Below are positions 27,865 to 35,774 of a stretch of DNA of 40,001 nt, piece after piece. Source of the stretch: Candidatus Omnitrophota bacterium (GTDB lineage: Bacteria; Omnitrophota; Gorgyraeia; Gygaellales; Profunditerraquicolaceae). Each line of letters begins with the position of its first letter. Position 1 is the first letter of the stretch. The notes beneath the pieces were generated by a model. It did not search any database. It saw only the letters and a list, made by a program, of their open reading frames with translations, and was not told the origin of the DNA. Location: assembly GCA_028712375.1 (NCBI GenBank), contig JAQTQG010000012.1:1-40001 (forward strand), given 5' to 3'. The translations under genes and the position numbers were made by a program.

Positions 27865-28725
27865 TCATTGTATAATTTCAGTCCCGATCCCCTGGTCCGT
27901 AAAAATCTCTAAAAGCAAACCATGCGGAGTGCGCGCATCAATAATATGCGTCTTCTTTACCCCGCCGCCTAAAGCTTCCACGCAAGCCATCACCTTAGGA
28001 ATCATCCCTTCCTGGATAATCTTGTTCGCAATTAAGCCATTAGCTTCACTAACGGTAAGCGTTGAAATGAACGAATGCACGTCGTCCGCATTACGCATAA
28101 TCCCCTTGACATTAGTTAACAGCACAAACTTCTCCGCCTGCATATTCGCGGCAATACTGGCAGCTACTTCATCGGCATTTACATTATAGGTTTTTTTATC
28201 TTTTCCGCGGCCCATCGGCAGGACCACTACCACTTTATCTTTTTTCAATTCATCGGTTAACAACTGGGTATTAATGGCTTTAATCTGCCCGACTAAACCG
28301 ATATCCAGGCCACCCTTGATCTTTTTCTTCTCCACCTGAATTAAATCGTCAGTCTTACCGTTTAAACCAACGGCCTTTGCCCCTAATTCCGTAAGCTCCT
28401 TTACGATCAATTCATTTAATACAAGCAGCTCTTCTTCGACCAATTTTAAAGTTTCTTCATCGGTAACCCGCATCCCTTCGACAAACTCCGTCTTCTTACC
28501 GGTTGAGCGCATCCGCTCGCTGATATTCGGGCCGCCGCCGTGCACCAAAATAGTGCGTATTCCCATAAAATTTAAAAAGACAATATCCTCTAAAACACTA
28601 TTACGGATTTTTTCATCCCCCAGGATGCTTCCACCGTATTTAATAATGATTACTTTTTTATGGAATCTTTTAATATAGGGTAACGCCTCAATCAAAACAT
28701 CTGCTTTTCTAATTGCCTCTTCCAT
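27865..28725 (-). CDS. argB: acetylglutamate kinase
   Basis: VIIIKYGGSIL, ILVHGGGPNIS, VGLNGKTDDLI, NVNADEVAASIAANM, LLTNVKGIM, GMIPKVMACVEALGGGVKKTHIIDAR; ATG at 28725 preferred over GTG at 28749. Confidence 0.96.
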   Translation of the reverse strand: MEEAIRKADVLIEALPYIKRFHKKVIIIKYGGSILGDEKIRNSVLEDIVFLNFMGIRTILVHGGGPNISERMRSTGKKTEFVEGMRVTDEETLKLVEEELLVLNELIVKELTELGAKAVGLNGKTDDLIQVEKKKIKGGLDIGLVGQIKAINTQLLTDELKKDKVVVVLPMGRGKDKKTYNVNADEVAASIAANMQAEKFVLLTNVKGIMRNADDVHSFISTLTVSEANGLIANKIIQEGMIPKVMACVEALGGGVKKTHIIDARTPHGLLLEIFTDQGIGTEIIQ

Positions 28726-28735
28726 GAGTCCTTTC

Positions 28736-28797
28736 TTGTGTACGTACACAACCGCCGCAGAGGCGGCGTACCCGCCGCTCCTCTAGGGCGGGGTAAC
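28736..28797. repeat. GC-rich composite palindrome region upstream of argB
   Basis: 16-nt perfect palindrome TTGTGTACGTACACAA (28736-28751), then CCGCC-GCAGA-GGCGG and CCCGCC...GGCGGGG stems. Confidence 0.75.
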
Positions 28798-28817
28798 TTT
28801 CCTAAACTTCGAATACC

Positions 28818-29954
28818 TTAATTGTACTCCGCGTTTATTTTTATATATTCCGGCGTAAGGTCGCTGGTATAAACTGTGCATTTACTCTTGCCCCGGGATA
28901 AACTTACCGTAAGCTTTACCTGTTTGTCCTTTAAAGAACCCAGCTTTATTTTTAACTGCTCTTCCTTAATGTTAAAACCGCTTGCTCCGACGGCCGCCGC
29001 GACCCTGCCAAAATTAGGATTTTCTCCAAAAACCGCGGTCTTAAAAAGCATGGAATTGGCAATCCCTAAAGCAATACTTTTGGCCTCTTGCGTATTTTTA
29101 GCCTGGCAAACATCAATCTGAATAAACTTAGTTGCCCCTTCGGCATCAGCTACGACCATCTTGGCCAGGTCCAAACAAACAGCTTCCAAAGCCTTTGAAA
29201 AATTTTCCAAGCTCTCCCCGGCAGAGATAACTTTATTGCCGGCAGCCGCATTCGCCAACACCAAAACCGTATCATTAGTACTCATACACCCATCAACGGA
29301 AATACAATTAAAAGATTTATCCACTGCCGCCGAGAGCGCTTTATTCAAAGCAGGCTGGGTTACCGCCGCGTCCGTCATAATAAAACACAACATGGTGGCC
29401 ATATTCGGAGCAATCATCCCGGCCCCTTTAGCAATCGCGCAAATGCGCACCAGCTTGCCATCTACCTTTAAGCTGCGGCTGACTTCTTTAGCAAAGGTAT
29501 CCGTGGTCATAATAGCAGTTTCCGCCCGGTGAATGCCCGCGCTGGATAACCCGGCAACCAACTGCGGAATAGCTTGTTTGATTTTAGCCAGATCCAACCG
29601 CTTGCCGATAATCCCGGTAGAATTTACCAATACGCTATGTTTGGCGATCTTTAATTCCCGGGCAAGATAATCCGCCGATGCTTGGGCATCTTTAACCCCG
29701 GCTTTACCGGTAAAACAGTTGGCATTTCCGCTATTAATTAAAACCGCTTGAAATTTTTTGGCGGATTTTAGATGTTTTTTACAAACAATCAAAGGAGCAG
29801 CAATAATACTGCTGGTGGTAAACTTAGCAGAAGCTAATGCCGCAGGAGATGAATAAATTAAAGCCAAATCCGGCTTACCGGATCTTTTTAATCCGCAGGA
29901 TAACCCGTTAGCTTTAAAACCTAAAGGTAGAATTAAATTTTTATTGTTTTTCAT
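28818..29954 (-). CDS. argJ: bifunctional ornithine acetyltransferase/N-acetylglutamate synthase
   Basis: KGAGMIAPNMATMLCFIMTDA (autocleavage Thr), FNCISVDGCMSTNDTVLVLAN, NPNFGRVAAAVGASG. Confidence 0.97.
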   Translation of the reverse strand: MKNNKNLILPLGFKANGLSCGLKRSGKPDLALIYSSPAALASAKFTTSSIIAAPLIVCKKHLKSAKKFQAVLINSGNANCFTGKAGVKDAQASADYLARELKIAKHSVLVNSTGIIGKRLDLAKIKQAIPQLVAGLSSAGIHRAETAIMTTDTFAKEVSRSLKVDGKLVRICAIAKGAGMIAPNMATMLCFIMTDAAVTQPALNKALSAAVDKSFNCISVDGCMSTNDTVLVLANAAAGNKVISAGESLENFSKALEAVCLDLAKMVVADAEGATKFIQIDVCQAKNTQEAKSIALGIANSMLFKTAVFGENPNFGRVAAAVGASGFNIKEEQLKIKLGSLKDKQVKLTVSLSRGKSKCTVYTSDLTPEYIKINAEYN

Positions 29955-30026
29955 CCCGCGCCTTCCACTTATTAATCATTTTTACCCCCGCCGCCTCTTC
30001 GCATAAATACCAAGAAAGCGTGGGAT
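29953..30026. repeat. three-arm palindromic gene-junction element, copy 3 (argC/argJ, diverged)
   Basis: ATCCCGCGCCTTC (29953-29965) ... ACCCCCGCCGCCTCTTC (29984-30000) ... GAAAGCGTGGGAT (30014-30026). Confidence 0.7.
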
Positions 30027-31061
30027 TCATAATAAACCGGTAGCCTCCGGCAGCTTATACATAATATTCATATTCTGCACTGCCTGGGAAGAAGCACCCT
30101 TTAATAAATTATCAATAGCTCCGATAACAATAATCTTATTCCCGAAGTCTTTGACGCCGATATCACAAAAATTGGTTTTGGCAACATCCTTGATCCGAGG
30201 GAAAACCCCATCCGGCTTTATCCGGACAAAAGGTTCAGTTTTATAAAAATTTTTATATAACTCTACTAAATTTTTTACCTTAAGTTTATAACCGCAAGCT
30301 TTCTTTAAATAAACTGTCGCTAAAATTCCCCGCTCAATAGGCAGAAGATGCGGCACAAAAGTAACCTGCACCTTTTTACCGGAGACCTTTGAAAGCACCT
30401 GGTCTATCTCCGGGGCATGCTGATGCGTATTAACTTTATACGCCCTAAAATCCCCCTGAATCTCGGAGAACAAATACTCGTTGGCTAATTTTTTACCAGC
30501 GCCGCTCACCCCGCTTTTAGCATCAATAATAATTGAATCCGTATCCACTAAATCCAGCGCCAATAACGGAGCAATCGATAAAATCGCACACGTCGGATAA
30601 CAACCCGGATTGGCAATCAACGCAGCGGATTTTATTTTTGCCCGGTTTAATTCAGGAAGGCCATAAACCGCTGTTTTTAAATTATTTTTATCCTGATGAG
30701 TTGCCTTATAGAGATTTTCATAAACCGAGGTGTTTTTAAGCCGGTAATCCGCGCTTAGGTCAATAACCTTCTTCCCCAGGCTCAAAAGCTTCGGCACAAA
30801 ATTCATCGAGACGGTATGCGGCAGGGCCAGAAAAATTAAATCACAATCTTTTTTAATCTCCGGCCAATCCGGTTTTTTACAAATTAAATCCAGCCGGTTT
30901 TTGAATTTTGGGAACACTTCTGAAATAACCTGCTCGCCGGGCAAGCTTTTACCGCTATTATAAAGATGGGAGATCCTGACATTAGGATGGTTAAGCAGGA
31001 GTTCAATTAAAACTTCCCCGGTGTGCCCGGTTGCTCCGATTATCCCCACATTAATCAACAT
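30027..31061 (-). CDS. argC: N-acetyl-gamma-glutamyl-phosphate reductase
   Basis: VGIIGATGHTGEVLIELL, VIDLSADYRL, YGLPELNRAKI, ANPGCYPTCAIL, HQHAPEI. Confidence 0.97.
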   Translation of the reverse strand: MLINVGIIGATGHTGEVLIELLLNHPNVRISHLYNSGKSLPGEQVISEVFPKFKNRLDLICKKPDWPEIKKDCDLIFLALPHTVSMNFVPKLLSLGKKVIDLSADYRLKNTSVYENLYKATHQDKNNLKTAVYGLPELNRAKIKSAALIANPGCYPTCAILSIAPLLALDLVDTDSIIIDAKSGVSGAGKKLANEYLFSEIQGDFRAYKVNTHQHAPEIDQVLSKVSGKKVQVTFVPHLLPIERGILATVYLKKACGYKLKVKNLVELYKNFYKTEPFVRIKPDGVFPRIKDVAKTNFCDIGVKDFGNKIIVIGAIDNLLKGASSQAVQNMNIMYKLPEATGLL

Positions 31062-31142
31062 ACTTACTCCTTCTTAGACGGAAAAATTATAATCTAATCA
31101 TCTTGGAATAAAATTAATTTCCACCACTTAAGATATTAAAAC

Positions 31143-31171
31143 ATAATAGTATAAATTTTGTAACGGGTCAA
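31143..31171 (-). promoter_or_regulatory. sigma70-type promoter for the arg operon (upstream of argC)
   Basis: Minus strand TTGACC (31166-31171) - 17 nt - TATTAT (31143-31148), just downstream of the rpsI terminator. Confidence 0.7.
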
Positions 31172-31191
31172 GGTTTTTTCTCGACGGAAAT

Positions 31192-31219
31192 AAAAAGCCC
31201 CGCTTTTTCCAGCGGGGCT
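31192..31219 (-). terminator. rho-independent terminator of rplM-rpsI
   Basis: Minus strand AGCCCCGCT-GGAAAA-AGCGGGGCT followed by TTTTT. Confidence 0.92.
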
Positions 31220-31266
31220 ATATTATTAATTCCTGTTTTACTAATCTATGTAAACTGCTCTATCTT

Positions 31267-31662
31267 TTACCTCTTGGTCCACTGGAAGCGCTTACGCGCG
31301 CCTTTTTGCCCGTACTTCTTGCGTTCTTTCATGCGGGAATCACGGGTTAAATAGCCATTCTTGCGGAAAATTTCTTTGAAATTCTCATCCGCAATAATCA
31401 GGGCGCGGGAAATGCCTAAACGTAAAGCACCGGCCTGGCCGGTTAATCCGCCGCCGCTAAGCCGGGCAGCAATATCAAACTTCCCTTTGTTCTCGGTAAG
31501 CATCAAAGGCTGCATCACAATAATCTGATCCGTCTCGCGTAAAAAATATTTTTCAAACGGCCGCCCATTAATTACAATTTGACCGTTACCCGGCTGCATA
31601 CGTACCCTGGCGGTGGATTCTTTACGCCTGCCTAATGCTATATATTTAGTTAATTCACCCAT
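31267..31662 (-). CDS. rpsI: 30S ribosomal protein S9
   Basis: [33 protein letters not shown]-terminus [11 protein letters not shown]. Confidence 0.98.
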   Translation of the reverse strand: MGELTKYIALGRRKESTARVRMQPGNGQIVINGRPFEKYFLRETDQIIVMQPLMLTENKGKFDIAARLSGGGLTGQAGALRLGISRALIIADENFKEIFRKNGYLTRDSRMKERKKYGQKGARKRFQWTKR

Positions 31663-31664
31663 TT

Positions 31665-32102
31665 TTACTTTTTAACCTCCAAAACCAGCGGTTTTACACC
31701 GGTCAAATCATGCTTTTCATCTGTGTAAACTCTTAATTTCTTAATTAAATCCCTGCCTAGCGGGCCAATCGGCAGCATCCGCTCTACCGCTAAATGTATA
31801 ACCGTAGCCGGTTTTTTCGCTAAAAGATCCTCTAGTTTTATTTCCTTCAGGCCGCCGGGGTAGCCGGAATACCTGCGGTAAACCTTCTGTTTAAGCTTAC
31901 GCCCGGTAACCTTAATATGCCTGGCATTAATTACAATTACTCCATCACCGGTATCTAAATGCGGAGTAAAGATCGGCTTATGTTTGCCTCTTAAGATAGC
32001 AGCAGCTTTGACTGCCAGCCTGCCAAGTATCTGGCCCTTAGCGTCGATAATGTACCACTTTCTTTTAATGTCTTCTGGTTTTGCGGTATAGGTCTTTTTC
32101 AT
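31665..32102 (-). CDS. rplM: 50S ribosomal protein L13
   Basis: [76 protein letters not shown]. Confidence 0.98.
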   Translation of the reverse strand: MKKTYTAKPEDIKRKWYIIDAKGQILGRLAVKAAAILRGKHKPIFTPHLDTGDGVIVINARHIKVTGRKLKQKVYRRYSGYPGGLKEIKLEDLLAKKPATVIHLAVERMLPIGPLGRDLIKKLRVYTDEKHDLTGVKPLVLEVKK

Positions 32103-32111
32103 AGAAAGATA

Positions 32112-32139
32112 AGTATAACAGAATAATAAATAAAGTCAA
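32112..32139 (-). promoter_or_regulatory. sigma70-type promoter for rplM-rpsI
   Basis: Minus strand TTGACT (32134-32139) - 16 nt - TATACT (32112-32117), only 9 nt before the rplM ATG. Confidence 0.65.
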
Positions 32140-32172
32140 ACGATTTTTTTATTTTTTTTACAACTAGCTATT

Positions 32173-33012
32173 TTAATACTTAACTCTTACCAGACACAAT
32201 CCTTTGGCCGGAAGAGTCGGGCCGGCAAGCTTACGGTCGCGCCCTTTAAGAATCCTGCGCATACTGCCGGCGGGAAACCTGCCTCTGCCGATTTCCAGCA
32301 GCGTTCCGGAGATGCTTCTAACCATATTATACAAAAAGCTATCTGCCTCGATATCAATATACAAAAAATCTTTAACTTTGCTAATCTTGATCTGTTTAAT
32401 CGTGCGCACAGGATTTCGCTGCCTGAGTTCCGCTGCCTGAAACGACGCAAAATTATGCCGGCCTAAAAGCTCTCCGGCTTCCTGCCGCATCAAAGCCACA
32501 TCCAAAGAATGGTGGAAAAAATATACCCGGTTTGCCAGAAGCGCGGAAGAATATTTACGGTTTAAAATTGTGTAACGGTAGAGTTTGGATTTTGCCCAGA
32601 AACGGCTGTTAAAATCTAAAGCTACTGCTTTAATCCCTGTTACTTTGATATCTTCAGGCAATAGGCAATTTAAAGCCCAGCGTAATTTTTCAAAAGGCAT
32701 GCGCGTGGAACTTTTAAAATTAGCAACCTGGGAAAGAGCGTGTACCCCCGAATCCGTGCGGCCGGCGACAATCAGCGAAACATTTTCCTGGAGGACCTTG
32801 CTTAAGACCCCTTCTAAAACATGCTGGATGGTCTGACTGCTGCGGTAGGCGGCTTGGGCAGCTTTACCGTTTTGTTCCTGCCAGCCATAATAACGCGTAC
32901 CATCATACTCTATTTCAAGCTTAAGATTGCGCTGCGGCGCCTTCACTTTGCTCACGCTCCAGGCCACCGTCTTCCTGCTATTTTTTCCGGGCCGGACACG
33001 CACAATACTCAC
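32173..33012 (-). CDS. truA: tRNA pseudouridine(38-40) synthase
   Basis: LEIEYDGTRYYGWQEQ, VAGRTDSGVHALSQVANF, NFASFQ, DSFLYNMVRSISGTLLEIGRG; GTG start overlapping the asd stop. Confidence 0.95.
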   Translation of the reverse strand: MSIVRVRPGKNSRKTVAWSVSKVKAPQRNLKLEIEYDGTRYYGWQEQNGKAAQAAYRSSQTIQHVLEGVLSKVLQENVSLIVAGRTDSGVHALSQVANFKSSTRMPFEKLRWALNCLLPEDIKVTGIKAVALDFNSRFWAKSKLYRYTILNRKYSSALLANRVYFFHHSLDVALMRQEAGELLGRHNFASFQAAELRQRNPVRTIKQIKISKVKDFLYIDIEADSFLYNMVRSISGTLLEIGRGRFPAGSMRRILKGRDRKLAGPTLPAKGLCLVRVKY

Positions 33013-34031
33013 TTGATCAAAACTTCAGCAATCTGGACAGCATTGGTCGCCGCGCCCTTGCGTAAATTATCCGCGACTATCCAAAGCCACAATCCTTTTT
33101 TATTAAAAGCGTCCTGGCGGATGCGGCCGACAAAAGTCTCATCCCTGCCTTCCACATCTTTGGGCATCGGATACAAATTATTCTTAACCTCATCCATCAA
33201 TATTATGCCCGGAGCCTTAGCTAAAATCTTTTTGGCCTGTTCCGGAGTAACGGGCTTGGCAGTTTCAATATAAACTGATTCAGAATGCCCGGTGCGCACA
33301 GGAATACGCACGGTTGTCGCGGAAATCTTGATTTTTGGAGCATGCATAATTTTATGCGTCTCATTCACTAGTTTCCACTCTTCATTAGTATAATCACCTT
33401 CCACAAAACTTCCGATATGCGGAAAACAATTATACGCTAACTGCTGCGGCATATATTTATTCTTGGCTTGCACCTGCACGCTCTTAAATTCACCTTGAGC
33501 AATCAAGCCGGTTTCTTCGTTTAATTGATGCACCGCGCCGATACCGGCACCGCTGGAAGCCTGCAAAGTGGTAACTATAATTTTTTTGATCCCGAATTTT
33601 TTATGCAAAGGATTAAGCGCTACCACCATCTGTACAGTCGAACAGTTGGGATTAGCAATAATCCCTTTGTGTTTTTTAACGTCCTGAGGATTAACTTCCG
33701 GGACAACTAAAGGAACTTTCACATCCATCCGGAAATCCGCTCCATTATCAATAACCACTGCCCCTCTTTTTACCGCTTCAGGCGCATAAGTAACCGCCGC
33801 GCCCTTTTCACCTTCGGTACCGGCAAACAAAGCGATATCTACTCCATTAAAACCTTCCGGAGTAATCGCCTGGACAGAATAAACCTGGCCGTCAACATTG
33901 ATATCCCGGGTTGAACGGGCAAAAACTTTTAAAGTATCTACGGGAAACTGGCGCTGCTTTAGGACCCGCAGCATCTCTACCCCCACCACCCCCGCGCCAA
34001 TCACCGCTACATTATATTTTGATTTTTTCAT
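33009..34031 (-). CDS. asd: aspartate-semialdehyde dehydrogenase
   Basis: VAVIGAGVVGVEMLRVL, NPNCSTVQMVVALNPLH, TLQASSGAG, RIPVRTGHSESVYIE; start at 34031 after an AGAGGA SD preferred over 34046. Confidence 0.95.
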   Translation of the reverse strand: MKKSKYNVAVIGAGVVGVEMLRVLKQRQFPVDTLKVFARSTRDINVDGQVYSVQAITPEGFNGVDIALFAGTEGEKGAAVTYAPEAVKRGAVVIDNGADFRMDVKVPLVVPEVNPQDVKKHKGIIANPNCSTVQMVVALNPLHKKFGIKKIIVTTLQASSGAGIGAVHQLNEETGLIAQGEFKSVQVQAKNKYMPQQLAYNCFPHIGSFVEGDYTNEEWKLVNETHKIMHAPKIKISATTVRIPVRTGHSESVYIETAKPVTPEQAKKILAKAPGIILMDEVKNNLYPMPKDVEGRDETFVGRIRQDAFNKKGLWLWIVADNLRKGAATNAVQIAEVLIK

Positions 34032-34060
34032 TCCTCTTACTCCCATGTTAAAACATTTAT

Positions 34061-34134
34061 ATTAGCGGGTGGCGATGGCTGATCTTTTGGAGGCAATTGC
34101 CGACAAAAGGCAGCCATCGACAGGACCCGCTAAT
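34061..34134 (+). repeat. AGCGGGT...ACCCGCT intergenic hairpin element, copy 4
   Basis: ATTAGCGGGTGGCGATGGCTG...CTTTTG...CAAAAG...CAGCCATCGACAGGACCCGCTAAT between leuB and asd. Confidence 0.8.
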
Positions 34135-34136
34135 GG

Positions 34137-35186
34137 CTATAGATTTTTAACTACCAAATCCCCGACTTCGGTTGTCGAATACCCCATTTTACCGGCAGCC
34201 AATGATTTTATATCTTTATTCACCAGGCCGATCACCGTTTTTTCAATGGCTTTGGCCGCTTCTATTTCACCCAAATTATCCAACATCATCGCCACCGCAC
34301 AAATCGCCGCCAAAGGATTAATCACATTCTTACCGGTATATTTCGGAGCGCTTCCGCCGATAGGTTCAAACATTGACACGCCCTGCGGATTAATATTGCC
34401 GCCGGCGGCAATCCCCATGCCACCCTGGATCATTGCCCCTAAATCCGTAATAATATCCCCGAATAAATTATCCGTAACAATCACGTCAAACCATTCGGGA
34501 TTTTTTACAAACCACATAGTTGTCGCATCCACGTGCGCGTAATCCGTGGTAATATCCGGATACTCCGCGGCTACTTCATTAAAAGTACGTTGCCAAAGGT
34601 CCCAGGCATAAGTTAATACGTTGGTTTTACCGCAAAGAGTCAGTTTTTTCTTTTTGTTCCGCTTACGGGCGCATTCAAAAGCATAGCGAATACAGCGCTC
34701 AACGCCTTTGCGCGTATTATAGGAAATCTGGATGGCTACTTCTTCCTTAGTGCCTTTATCTTTAAACTCCCCCATACCTTTATATAGGCCTTCGGAGTTC
34801 TCGCGCACCACCACAAAATCAATATCTTCCGGCTTTTTATCTTTTAACGGGCAATACGCGGAGTTATAAAGCTTGACCGGGCGCAGATTAATGTACTGAT
34901 CAAGAGCAAATCTTAATTTCAGCAAAACACCGGTTTCAATGATCCCGGGTTTAACATCGGGATCACCCACTGCCCCCAGAAATATCGCGTTGTATTTTTT
35001 TAATTCCACGATATCGCAATCATCCACCAATTTTCCGGTTTTCAGGTACCGCTGGCCGCTAAAATCAAAATTTTTGGTTTCATATTTAAAACCAAACTTT
35101 TTACCGGCAGCCGCTAAAACTTTTAAACCTTCATTAACTACTTCGGGGCCGGTTCCGTCACCGGGAATTACTGCTATTTTATACAT
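34137..35186 (-). CDS. leuB: 3-isopropylmalate dehydrogenase (isocitrate/isopropylmalate dehydrogenase family)
   Basis: IAVIPGDGTGPEVV, VVRENSEGLYKGMGE, VIVTDNLFGDIITDLGAMIQGGMGIAAGGNINP, EPIGGSAPKYTGKNVINPLA; next to leuCD. Confidence 0.85.
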   Translation of the reverse strand: MYKIAVIPGDGTGPEVVNEGLKVLAAAGKKFGFKYETKNFDFSGQRYLKTGKLVDDCDIVELKKYNAIFLGAVGDPDVKPGIIETGVLLKLRFALDQYINLRPVKLYNSAYCPLKDKKPEDIDFVVVRENSEGLYKGMGEFKDKGTKEEVAIQISYNTRKGVERCIRYAFECARKRNKKKKLTLCGKTNVLTYAWDLWQRTFNEVAAEYPDITTDYAHVDATTMWFVKNPEWFDVIVTDNLFGDIITDLGAMIQGGMGIAAGGNINPQGVSMFEPIGGSAPKYTGKNVINPLAAICAVAMMLDNLGEIEAAKAIEKTVIGLVNKDIKSLAAGKMGYSTTEVGDLVVKNL

Positions 35187-35282
35187 TTTAAGCTCCTTAA
35201 GTTTTTATCTAGTGCGATCCACGGAGTACGCCAAATTACTATTGAATGTTGGCGCGATTACGCAACGGGATTTTCCTGCTAT

Positions 35283-35774
35283 TTACTTACTCTTCTGCTT
35301 CTTCACCCAATTAATCAAGCCGCCGCTAGCCACAATCTGCTGCAGGAAATCCGGGAAGGCCTGGGTTTTATAATTCTTATCCTGGGTGATATTTTTAATT
35401 ATGCCGCCGGATAAATCTATTTCAATGATATCACCGTGATTAATTTTATCGACATCCTCGGACTCCAGAAACGGCAGCCCGATATTAATCGCGTTCCGGA
35501 AAAAAATCGCCGCAAAGCTTTTAGCAATTACCGCCGATACTCCACAGCCCTTAATCGCTAAAGGCGCGTGTTCCCGGCTTGAGCCGCAGCCAAAGTTGCT
35601 GCCGGCAACAATAATGTCCCCCGGGCTGACTGCCTGTGAAAAATCCGGATTAATCGTCTCCATGCAATGTTTGCCCAATTCCTGCGCGTCGGTAGAAACT
35701 AAATATTTAGCCGCAATAATATCATCGGTATTAATATCGTCGCTGAATTTATGGACCTTGCCTTTTATAATCAT
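35283..35774 (-). CDS. leuD: 3-isopropylmalate dehydratase small subunit
   Basis: KFSDDINTDDIIAAKYL, IIVAGSNFGCGSSREHAPLAIKGCGVSAVIAKSFAAIFFRNAINIGLP. Confidence 0.93.
   Translation of the reverse strand: MIIKGKVHKFSDDINTDDIIAAKYLVSTDAQELGKHCMETINPDFSQAVSPGDIIVAGSNFGCGSSREHAPLAIKGCGVSAVIAKSFAAIFFRNAINIGLPFLESEDVDKINHGDIIEIDLSGGIIKNITQDKNYKTQAFPDFLQQIVASGGLINWVKKQKSK

Noticed and set aside
31062-31142. ArgR/AhrC ARG-box operator upstream of argC
   Set aside because: AT-rich ATTAATTTTATTCC only loosely resembles the TGAATNNNNATTCA consensus; not enough to call.
32821-33273. Plus-strand ORF of 150 aa over truA/asd
   Set aside because: Lies entirely antisense to well-supported genes with no recognisable domain; like the other plus-strand track ORFs it looks like a shadow ORF.
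35187-35282. CGCCAA/TTGGCG hairpin (35229-35254) between leuD and leuB
   Set aside because: Only 6-bp arms with 14-nt loop; could occur by chance and matches neither repeat family.
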